Shown here piece by piece: positions 15,187-21,958 of a DNA stretch of 24,489 nt. Numbering within the stretch: position 1 is the stretch's first letter; each line of letters starts with the position of its first letter. Below the pieces are notes generated by a model. It had not been told where the DNA came from. It did not search any database and saw only the letters and a list, made by a program, of their open reading frames with translations. The position numbers were made by a program, and so were the translations under genes. The stretch comes from a virus. The stretch lies in IMG/VR virus record IMGVR_UViG_3300047550_001185, positions 1-24,489 of that record; one strand, given 5' to 3'.

Positions 15187-16305
15187 TCAGAACGCCACCG
15201 ACAAACTGAACTCAGCCACGGTGCCGGTGACGCCCGTGATTTTCAGCCATACCCAGCGGTCGGCTGGAATCGGCTGGTTCTGCACCGTGGCGGCATCGCC
15301 AGTGGTGGTGTTCGTCACCGTGTCAGAAACGGTCGCCAGTGTGCCCGCAGTGGTGCGATCGGCCGCATAGCGCAGCTCGTAGGTGACGGATCCGCCTGAC
15401 ACCAAGCCAACCACGCTGCTGATCGTGGTCTCGCGGGATGTACGGAACAGCGTGAAGCTGTCATTGACCTGCGGACCGGCGATCGTGACGCTGCGAGGAG
15501 CGCTGCCATTCACAGGCGGCCGATGCTCCCAGCGGTTCATCGGATCAATCCAGGTCAGCACATCGCCGTCGTGAGCGTCGCTGGTCACAACATCGTGGCA
15601 GTCCTTCAAGAACTGACCAGTCGCTGCACGCACGAAGATCGTGCCGTTATTGGCTGAGCTAATCACCGCCGCCACCGACAGCTTCAGGTTCGGCCCATCA
15701 GGTTCGGCGGTCACATAGCCGCCAGGGTTGGCAGGGTCGCAATACAGAATTGAATCCTCGGGATACGCGCTGGTATTGATGCCGCGCACCTTGCCGAAGG
15801 TCGTGACAAACCCATCGCCACCCGCGGGCACTTCCTCGGTCATCACGCCAAGGAACACATGCCCAGGCAGCGTGCCGTTGGCGATCATTGGCGCCACCTG
15901 CAGTCGGCCGCTGTTGCCGTTGGTGCCCACATACATCACCGCAGCACCGTTCGCGATGGTGTTGGCAGTGTTGTTGTGAACCAGGAAGGACATCTCTTGG
16001 CCGACCTGCAGCACCGTGCCGCCACCCTTGGCGACATCAAGCGTCTGCTCGTCCTCGTTCCAGGCCAGCTCACCGGCATTGTCCGCGTTACCGCCCGTCG
16101 TCAGTAGCTGAATCGACTGAAGAGTTGGATTGCGGTTCAGCGGCGCATACTCAAGCTGACTCCAGGTCGAGCTGCCATTGCCGATCTTGGCCTGCTTCGT
16201 ATCGGTCTCGTAGCCCAGCTCACCAGCAGCCAACACGGGATTGGCCGCCGTCCAGTTCGCCGCTGTATCGCGCCGCAGCTTGATCCGTTGGCGAGTAGTA
16301 GCCAT
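15187..16305 (-). CDS. Tail-fibre-like protein with Mtd-type N-terminal domain
   Basis: The product is 372 residues in modules. Residues 1-~55 (QRIKLRRDTAANWTAANPVL, AGELGYETDTKQAKIGNGSS) match the N-terminal domain seen in Bordetella phage Mtd and many fibres. Residues ~72-230 form a widely used fibre module (VGQEMSFLVHNNTANTI, FLGVMTEEV, FGKVRGINTSA, SILYCDPANPGG). Residues ~238-265 are a linker (HDGDVLTWIDPMNRWEHRPP). Residues ~266-372 are a beta-sandwich-like tip (FTLFRTSRETTISSVVGLV, PADRWVWLKITGVTGTV). It probably is a trimeric receptor-binding or capsid/tail appendage. The C-terminus does not look like a C-type lectin, and no retroelement is nearby. Its ATG overlaps the gpFII-like stop (TGATG). 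Confidence 0.82.
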   Translation of the reverse strand: MATTRQRIKLRRDTAANWTAANPVLAAGELGYETDTKQAKIGNGSSTWSQLEYAPLNRNPTLQSIQLLTTGGNADNAGELAWNEDEQTLDVAKGGGTVLQVGQEMSFLVHNNTANTIANGAAVMYVGTNGNSGRLQVAPMIANGTLPGHVFLGVMTEEVPAGGDGFVTTFGKVRGINTSAYPEDSILYCDPANPGGYVTAEPDGPNLKLSVAAVISSANNGTIFVRAATGQFLKDCHDVVTSDAHDGDVLTWIDPMNRWEHRPPVNGSAPRSVTIAGPQVNDSFTLFRTSRETTISSVVGLVSGGSVTYELRYAADRTTAGTLATVSDTVTNTTTGDAATVQNQPIPADRWVWLKITGVTGTVAEFSLSVAF

Positions 16306-16736
16306 CAGCTCGCGCCTCCGCCGTCGATCTCATTGGTGTCCACCCATTCTGATCCGTCGTAGATCAGCGCATCGCCTTGCTGGGCGTTGGTGATGTTCAC
16401 ATCAGTCAGATCAGCCAGGCCGAACTGTCTCGGATCCTGACCTGGTGCGCTGCTTTCGGGCGCCAGCCTCGTCAGCATCAGCTCGGTCATTGCACCATCG
16501 TCGACCTTCAGCGCCTCGCGCACCTGGTAATTGACACCGTCCACCGTGATGCCGGCGCCATAAAGCAAACCGCCAAAATCAGCCGTCCGCACTGTCAACT
16601 TGTAGTCGGTGGTCAGCACCATCCCGTCAGCCACGATCTGGCTGGGCATGTCGAGGATGCCCTTGGCCGTCACCACGCCAGCCGTACAGGTGACCCCGAA
16701 ATCCTCGAGGAACATTCCAAGGTTCTCGGTGATCAC
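16305..16736 (-). CDS. gpFII-like head-tail joining protein with fibre-type C-terminal extension
   Basis: The product is 143 residues. Residues 1-~95 fit the small head-tail joining family of lambda gpFII (117 residues): MITENLGMFLEDFGVTCTAG, a TTDYKLTVRTADFGGL strand pair, then VDGVNYQVREALKVDDGAMT. Residues ~96-143 differ: FGLADLTDVNITNAQQGDAL followed by IYDGSEWVD is a motif I know from phage tail fibres, where it links modules. The extension ends in GGGAS. The start is GTG at 16736, overlapping the previous stop (GTGA); the end overlaps the fibre gene (TGATG). The joining role comes from position and family likeness; the extension's role is unknown. Confidence 0.72.
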   Translation of the reverse strand: MITENLGMFLEDFGVTCTAGVVTAKGILDMPSQIVADGMVLTTDYKLTVRTADFGGLLYGAGITVDGVNYQVREALKVDDGAMTELMLTRLAPESSAPGQDPRQFGLADLTDVNITNAQQGDALIYDGSEWVDTNEIDGGGAS

Positions 16737-17749
16737 AACGGCACCGCCTTCTGTCGTGCAATCAGGCTAGCCGCATCGCTTGCCAGCACAGCGACTTCAG
16801 TTCCAGCCCAGGCTGGCTGGCCCTTGATCATCACATCTCCGGTAAGGCGGATCCTTACCTCGCCGCGTGACGAAACGGCGGTAGAGATGCGCCGCATCTG
16901 CTCCACCCGGATCGCATCGATCGCGCAGTCCAGGTCGTTCCTGCCGTAGGCGATCAGTGCCTTCTGGCCAATCACCTCAAGCCCGCCTGGGAACACGCAA
17001 AGCGGCTGCCAGCCCTGCGCACCATCTGGCGCACCCCATTCCTCTTTTGCAGTCAGCACCGGTGCCGTCGACATCATCGAAGGCGCATGCGGCGCCGTAG
17101 CACCAAATGCCACCCATGCGGCGTGATACAGCCGACTGCGGCGCGGGTGTTTCTCCCAGCTGTGAAACATCGTCAGCTTCTGGCCCTGCCAGTCGACAGC
17201 AGGCGTGCCGCCGCTCATCCGGCCCCAGCGCCAGCGCAGGGGAGGGTGCCTCCACTCCTGCACCACCTCGTCGCCATCAAGTTCAAGTACGACCCAGCCG
17301 CTCGCACCCATGTCGTAGATGCAGCGCAGGGCACCCTCAGCCTCGAAGAACGTCCAGTTCTTTTCCTTGCTGCTCCAGTCGTTGACACCGTACTTCGGTA
17401 CCCACACATCAGTCAGGCTCCAGCTGCGGCTTTTCTTGATCAGTCGGCCGTACGCCTGCACGCACTTCCAACCTTGCTCAAGCCGATACCGGGCGATCGA
17501 GAACGCGATGTACGGACAATCGCCGTACATAAACAGCCGCGGATCCTCTAATGAGCATCCCTTCTCAATTCCAGGCACCTTCAGGCGCTGGTTGCGCAGC
17601 ACATTTTGCGCCGCATCCATCTCAGCAAGAATGATCTCGCTGACCTTGAAGTCTTTCGGTTCAGACCGGTACGCCAACAGAAAGCCCTCCCCGGCCGAAA
17701 CCAGGGAGGGGTTGTAGTTCCGCTTGGCCTCGATTAGCCCAGCGATCAT
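16733..17749 (-). CDS. GH130-like five-bladed beta-propeller protein in the head module
   Basis: The product is 338 residues. Residues ~1-290 have the pattern of five-bladed propeller glycosidases, closest by eye to GH130 mannoside phosphorylases/hydrolases: NYNPSLVSAGEGFLLAYRSE (11-30), SLEDPRLFMYGDCPYIAFS (66-84), KEKNWTFFEAEGALRCIYDM (128-147), SGGTPAV (179-185), SRLYHAAW (205-212) and YGRNDLDCAIDA (268-279). Asp69 of ED-x-R would be the family's proton donor, from memory. Residues ~295-338 (VRIRLTGDVMIKGQPAWAGT, then ASLIARQKAVPL) look like a small phage head-module protein. No signal peptide is present. The chosen ATG follows the capsid stop by two bases (TGAGCATG); a longer frame to 17890 lies within the capsid gene. 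Whether it is an enzyme, a lectin or a decoration protein is open. Confidence 0.72.
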   Translation of the reverse strand: MIAGLIEAKRNYNPSLVSAGEGFLLAYRSEPKDFKVSEIILAEMDAAQNVLRNQRLKVPGIEKGCSLEDPRLFMYGDCPYIAFSIARYRLEQGWKCVQAYGRLIKKSRSWSLTDVWVPKYGVNDWSSKEKNWTFFEAEGALRCIYDMGASGWVVLELDGDEVVQEWRHPPLRWRWGRMSGGTPAVDWQGQKLTMFHSWEKHPRRSRLYHAAWVAFGATAPHAPSMMSTAPVLTAKEEWGAPDGAQGWQPLCVFPGGLEVIGQKALIAYGRNDLDCAIDAIRVEQMRRISTAVSSRGEVRIRLTGDVMIKGQPAWAGTEVAVLASDAASLIARQKAVPL

Positions 17750-17751
17750 GC

Positions 17752-19737
17752 TCAGCTCAGAGCGCCGGTGCCGTAGCAGAAGGCGCCAGCTTGCTTCACA
17801 GCGAAGTCCACATCCTGCAGAGCAATGATGCGAACGGTGCCGCTGGTGGCGCCGGCATAAGGATCGAGGGTCAGATCCAGACCGGACCACAGGCCCATGA
17901 TCATCTGGTCGAAGGCACCGAAGATGATGTCGTCGAAGGCCAGCTGGTTGGAGATCACGGCGGGATAGCCGTTCACCTCGTTGTTCTCGTACACGAAGCC
18001 AGCAGCCACAGCAGAGGCAGACTTGGCGGTGGACTTGAGAGCGCCGCGAGCAGCAGCGTTCATCAGGTAGAACAGCGAGCCGGCGTCGGCGTTGTCCTTG
18101 GCCACCTCGGTCTCCATGTCGATCAGCTCGGCGAAGGTGCCGTAGCCGGTTAGAGCCTTGGTGTTGATGCCAACGGTGTTCACCAGGCCGAGGGGCTGGT
18201 TGCTGGAGCCGGAGCCGTAGATGCCAGCGCGGTCGATCTCGAGAGCGATCACGCGAGCCAGGTCGTTGCGCACCATCTGCTCCACGTCGATGGAGCTCTG
18301 GAGCAGCAGGCGGCGGCTGTAATCCACGAAGGCGCCCACAGTCTTGGGCGACATGGTCACCTGACCGAGGGTTTCCTGGCTCTCGGTAGGAGCGCTGCCC
18401 TCGCCGACCCAGTACGCGGTCGCCGCGCCGGTCTGTTTGGGAATTGCGATGTTGCCCTGCAGGCCGTTGAGCACGGTGGCGCCCACGTTGGCCAGAGCCA
18501 GCTTGTTGCGGAGCAGCTCGATGAACGAACCGGCCAGCAGGTCGGTAGCAACCAGGTTGCCGCCGGCGCTTGCGGTGCCGACGTTCAGGTCACGACGGAG
18601 CACCTCGTTGGGCACCATCAGACCGTTGGCGGGCTTGCCATAAGCCTTGGCAGCAGCGTCAGAAACCTCACGCTCGAAAGCGGCGGCTTCAGCAGCCTGC
18701 TTGTCGCCAGGGTTGGCGAGGTAGTTCAGAGCACGCAGGAAGGAGTAGCTGCGGGTCTCTTTGTCGTTCAGACCCACTTCCTGGGTCTCGGCGATGCGGT
18801 GCTCCACTTTGGTGCTGCGGGTGTCGATTTTTTCGAGGAAGGCAGCACGGGCCTCGTCGAGGCTGCGGCCACCGTCGATGAGCTCGCGTGCAAGCTCGGT
18901 CATGCCGTGCTTGTCGCCGAGGGCGGTGATGGAAGCGATACGGCTGCGCTCGGCCTCGACGGCCTTGGACCGGATCACCTCCACGTCAGGGGTGGTGTTC
19001 TCCATGTGAACCTCAGGTTCTTGAGGGGTTGGTGATGCGGCGGTGGCCGCAGAGTCGATCGCAAGCGACCGGCCAAGGCCGACGCTCGGGTCTGCAGCGA
19101 TGCTACAAACCGAGACTTCGTACGGACTCCATTGAGTAGCTACGAAGTTGTCGCCTCGCTCCTCCATTTTGTTGATGGAGTAGCCAAAGCTGACGCCCCG
19201 AAGAACGCCATCTTTGACATCAGCCATCACTTCCTTGGCGAAGCTGTTGCGGGAGAAACGTACTTTGACGTAGCCCCGCTTCTTCTTGCCGTCGATCCAG
19301 GCACGCTCGACGACACCCACGACCTTGTCAGGGTTGTGGTTGAAGAGCAGTGGAGCGCCGTCGTTCAGGCGACTGAGGTCGGCGGCGTCCATCTCGTGGC
19401 TCAGAACTTCGTTGCCGAAGTACCGGGCCACGGGATACTCGGAGCTGAAGGGGAACTCGAAAGTTCGATCTTCAAGCTCGGAGAATGAAGTGACCTCGGT
19501 GCGCTGGTACTTGCCCTCCAGTGAGCGATCGCCACCTTCGGCTATTTCCTGCGCATCGGACTCAGCCTCGGGGTCGACACCCATTAATGTCTCGACCGTG
19601 TCCTCGACGATTTCGTCCATGTGCTCGGCCACAACTTCAGCGATAGCTTCGCTGACAGCGGCCACTTGCTCTTCGGTCAGATCAGCAAGAGCGCGATCTT
19701 CCTCGGGTGTCTGGTTTTGTTCTTTGAGTTCGTCCAT
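17752..19737 (-). CDS. Fused prohead protease and HK97-fold major capsid protein
   Basis: The product is 661 residues and carries two normally separate proteins. Residues 1-70 are acidic and helical. Residues ~75-228 are an S78/U35-type prohead protease with His134 (FNHNPDK) and Ser183 (LRGVSFGYSI), and YEVSVCSIAADPSVG at the end. Residues ~250-325 are charged helical sequence (scaffold/delta-like). Residues ~326-661 are an HK97-type capsid subunit (GGNLVATDLLAGSFIELLRN, GLQGNIAIPKQTGAATAYWV, IYGSGSSNQPLGLVNT, FAVKQAGAFCYGTGALS). The protease presumably cleaves itself off within the prohead. A Met at 245 lies near the boundary (EVHMENTTP) and could be an internal start. The 5' start overlaps the portal stop. 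Confidence 0.93.
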   Translation of the reverse strand: MDELKEQNQTPEEDRALADLTEEQVAAVSEAIAEVVAEHMDEIVEDTVETLMGVDPEAESDAQEIAEGGDRSLEGKYQRTEVTSFSELEDRTFEFPFSSEYPVARYFGNEVLSHEMDAADLSRLNDGAPLLFNHNPDKVVGVVERAWIDGKKKRGYVKVRFSRNSFAKEVMADVKDGVLRGVSFGYSINKMEERGDNFVATQWSPYEVSVCSIAADPSVGLGRSLAIDSAATAASPTPQEPEVHMENTTPDVEVIRSKAVEAERSRIASITALGDKHGMTELARELIDGGRSLDEARAAFLEKIDTRSTKVEHRIAETQEVGLNDKETRSYSFLRALNYLANPGDKQAAEAAAFEREVSDAAAKAYGKPANGLMVPNEVLRRDLNVGTASAGGNLVATDLLAGSFIELLRNKLALANVGATVLNGLQGNIAIPKQTGAATAYWVGEGSAPTESQETLGQVTMSPKTVGAFVDYSRRLLLQSSIDVEQMVRNDLARVIALEIDRAGIYGSGSSNQPLGLVNTVGINTKALTGYGTFAELIDMETEVAKDNADAGSLFYLMNAAARGALKSTAKSASAVAAGFVYENNEVNGYPAVISNQLAFDDIIFGAFDQMIMGLWSGLDLTLDPYAGATSGTVRIIALQDVDFAVKQAGAFCYGTGALS

Positions 19738-21353
19738 CAGTTAAGCGGTCCTTCTGGACGCTCAGATTGAACTTCATCCACCTTAGACGCTTTCTTGCGA
19801 CGCGATCTGGCGGGGCGGCGGGGAAGCTCATCGGTGGGGCTCGCGGCCTCCCCGCCTACCGGCTGCTCCTGGGGAAGGGGAGCAGCCGGATTGATGTCGG
19901 CATCCAGTGAAACGCCGAGGTCGGTAGCAGTCTTGCGCTCGCGTGCAATCTGCTGAAGGTTGTCATCCAGATCACCGCCCAGCTGAGCGCAGATCTGTGC
20001 CTTCGTCATATAACCCGCCATTTCCATTTCGCGGTAAGCCTTGACTTCCTTGAGTGGATCCACCCAGCTCCAGCCGCGGGCCAGCCATTTCGGGCTGTCG
20101 TAACGCTCAGGCCGTAGCTCGTAATCCGGCAGAGCCAGCTCACCGCTCAGCACCGCCACATCCAGCCACTCGCGGAACACCCGCATGTGGAAGTTCTCGA
20201 TCAGGTACTGCTGCACCACCTTCCAGTGGTCACGGTCCTCAAGCAGGCTCAGGCGGCTGCTGCTGTAGTTCGTCTCACTGAAATCCCTCGACAAGGTCTC
20301 GTACGAGCAACCGAAGCCCGACGCGAACCGGCGCGTCTTGGCCCGCACAAACTCTTCGTACTGCGCGTCTGGTGACTTGAGATCCGGCACCGTCACGCTT
20401 TGGCCAGGCTCGAGGTACTTGAAGACCCCAGGCTCAAACTCGGTGATCCGCTGTTCGCCTTCAACGTCATCAGCCTCGAGCTCACCTTCAGGCGAATTCA
20501 CGAAGCCCATGATCGAGCTGGCGGCACGAGCACGCACCACCGCAGCCTCTTCATAGCCGGCCAGCTGGTGGGCATCGGTGATCACCGGCGCAAACCAGGG
20601 CACACCGCGGTGCTGCGACGGGCGTTCCGGCACGAACAAATGAATCACGTCCTTGGCCGGCAGGAAGACATGCTTCGAGCCGGCCTTCTCGGTGGAGCCC
20701 GCAAACCAGTAATCGCCCGGATGCCGCGTCAGGAAGGCATACTGCACCGGCCGGCCGTAGCGGTCGATCTCGACCCCCATGCGCCACTCGTTGCCCTTGG
20801 CGCTCACTGCGCCGTTGTACTCATCGTCGAGCAGGTCGCTCTCGATGATCTCCAGGGCGATAGGCACCTTGCTGCCGCCGAACGGCTTGCGGTGGATTCT
20901 GAACAGCACCTCGCCGCTCTCGGGCAGGGCGCCAACTGCCAGCCATTCAAAGATGTTGAAGCTGCTCTTGCCAGCCACATCGCAGTGGTCCTTGCGGCAC
21001 CAGCGCTCCCACTTCGCTTCGATCAGCCCATTGATCCGATCGTCCCGCTTGTTACCGCGCAGGCTCATCACCTGCGACTGCAGCTTGACGCCTTGGCCGA
21101 CCACGTTGATCTGCGTGGTGCGCTTCGCCTGCCGTGCATACGGGTTGTCCCGCACCATCTGGCGGCTGCGATCACGCAGCTTGCGCAGGCTCGTCTTGAT
21201 CTCAGCGTCAGCGCTGGTGCCGTTGCTGATCCAGTCGCTGGTCAGTCGGTTGATGATCGCGCCGGCATAGGTGCGGCGCCGGCGACGCGGCTGCTCCGGC
21301 TGCTGCTTTGGCCCGAATCCAAGGGCGGTCATTACGCGAGTGCGGAGTCCCAT
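19737..21353 (-). CDS. B: Portal protein, lambda gpB family
   Basis: The product is 538 residues (lambda gpB 533) and forms the dodecameric vertex through which DNA is packaged and leaves. Family features include a basic N-terminus (PKQQPEQPRRRRR), RQMVRDNPYARQAKRTTQIN, PESGEVLFRIHRKPF, KDVIHLFVPERPSQHRGVPW, FASGFGCSYETLSRDFSETN and SSSRLSLLEDRDHWKVVQQY. The C-terminal ~50 residues are Pro- and charge-rich with a basic stretch (PRRPARSRRKKASK). The start ATG overlaps the gpW-like stop (TGATG), and its stop overlaps the protease-capsid start. No separate head protease gene follows because protease is fused to the capsid here. Confidence 0.95.
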   Translation of the reverse strand: MGLRTRVMTALGFGPKQQPEQPRRRRRTYAGAIINRLTSDWISNGTSADAEIKTSLRKLRDRSRQMVRDNPYARQAKRTTQINVVGQGVKLQSQVMSLRGNKRDDRINGLIEAKWERWCRKDHCDVAGKSSFNIFEWLAVGALPESGEVLFRIHRKPFGGSKVPIALEIIESDLLDDEYNGAVSAKGNEWRMGVEIDRYGRPVQYAFLTRHPGDYWFAGSTEKAGSKHVFLPAKDVIHLFVPERPSQHRGVPWFAPVITDAHQLAGYEEAAVVRARAASSIMGFVNSPEGELEADDVEGEQRITEFEPGVFKYLEPGQSVTVPDLKSPDAQYEEFVRAKTRRFASGFGCSYETLSRDFSETNYSSSRLSLLEDRDHWKVVQQYLIENFHMRVFREWLDVAVLSGELALPDYELRPERYDSPKWLARGWSWVDPLKEVKAYREMEMAGYMTKAQICAQLGGDLDDNLQQIARERKTATDLGVSLDADINPAAPLPQEQPVGGEAASPTDELPRRPARSRRKKASKVDEVQSERPEGPLN

Positions 21354-21958
21354 CAGCGGCCACCGAAGCGAACAAACAGGTTGTGGGGATTACCCAGGCC
21401 GTTGGCGATCATCGCCGCCTTGCCCTCGCGGGCGACCACAGCCTTGAGCCGTGATTCAAGCGCCAGCAGCTCGGCCAGGTCATAGCGCTTCAGGTTGCGA
21501 GTGCCGATCCGGTACTCCTGCACCGCACCGCCGCTCATCAAGCTGCGAATTGCCGACTGCACTGCATCCAGATCTTTCTGCGCCTGGCTGCGGCCATCGA
21601 ACGCGCCGGGGGTGCCGGCGTAGCTGAGGCTGGGAAGAACTTCGATCTGCCCCGAGCCGAGGGTTGTCTTGGCACCTCCGGCAACGGCTGTGCCGACCGC
21701 CTGGAAATACCAAGTGCCTGCGTCGAAGTTCGCGGTTGTATTAGCAGGGAGGGTTACCTTCCAACCGCTGCCTTCAGCTACGCCGACCACGGTTGCACCC
21801 TCACTCGCGGTGTTGGTGCGCAGGTAGTAGGTGAGGGTATGGGTCGAACTGTCGATGGCTGCGCCAAACACATCCACCGTGGGCTCGTCGAGCCACACCA
21901 CCGTGTCACCTGCCCGGATTTTGGAAGGAATCTTCACGGCCTCACCACTGGCGGACAA
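21353..21958 (-). CDS. gpW-like head-tail joining protein with N-terminal Ig-like domain
   Basis: The product is 201 residues, three times lambda gpW (68). The C-terminal ~75 residues match gpW: LDAVQSAIRSLMSGGAVQEY followed by DLAELLALESRLKAVVAREG, against lambda's ARAALHDLMTG...VSDLKKYIAELE, and it lies between A and B exactly as W does. Residues ~1-108 are an all-beta, Ig-like domain (IRAGDTVVWLDE, TLTYYLRTNT, WKVTLPANTTANF, GTWYFQAVGTA, LGSGQIEVLPS). gpW stops packaged DNA leaking and docks FII. The start given is TTG at 21958, overlapping the terminase end by 17 bases; a GTG at 21937 is the alternative. The Ig-like domain would probably project at the portal-neck surface; that is inference. 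Confidence 0.78.
   Translation of the reverse strand: MSASGEAVKIPSKIRAGDTVVWLDEPTVDVFGAAIDSSTHTLTYYLRTNTASEGATVVGVAEGSGWKVTLPANTTANFDAGTWYFQAVGTAVAGGAKTTLGSGQIEVLPSLSYAGTPGAFDGRSQAQKDLDAVQSAIRSLMSGGAVQEYRIGTRNLKRYDLAELLALESRLKAVVAREGKAAMIANGLGNPHNLFVRFGGR

Noticed and set aside
15187-16305. Diversity-generating retroelement target, because of the Mtd-like N-terminus
   Set aside because: No reverse transcriptase, accessory gene or template repeat is in the window, and the C-terminus does not look like a C-type lectin variable region.
17750-17890. N-terminal extension of the propeller protein up to 17890
   Set aside because: It would lie inside the capsid gene and encodes an Arg/His/Ser-rich stretch unlike the rest; the ATG at 17749, two bases after the capsid stop, is the natural start.
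20400-21485. A 361-codon open frame on the plus strand opposite the portal and gpW-like genes
   Set aside because: It mirrors a high-GC coding strand, has no family likeness and lies wholly antisense to well-supported genes.
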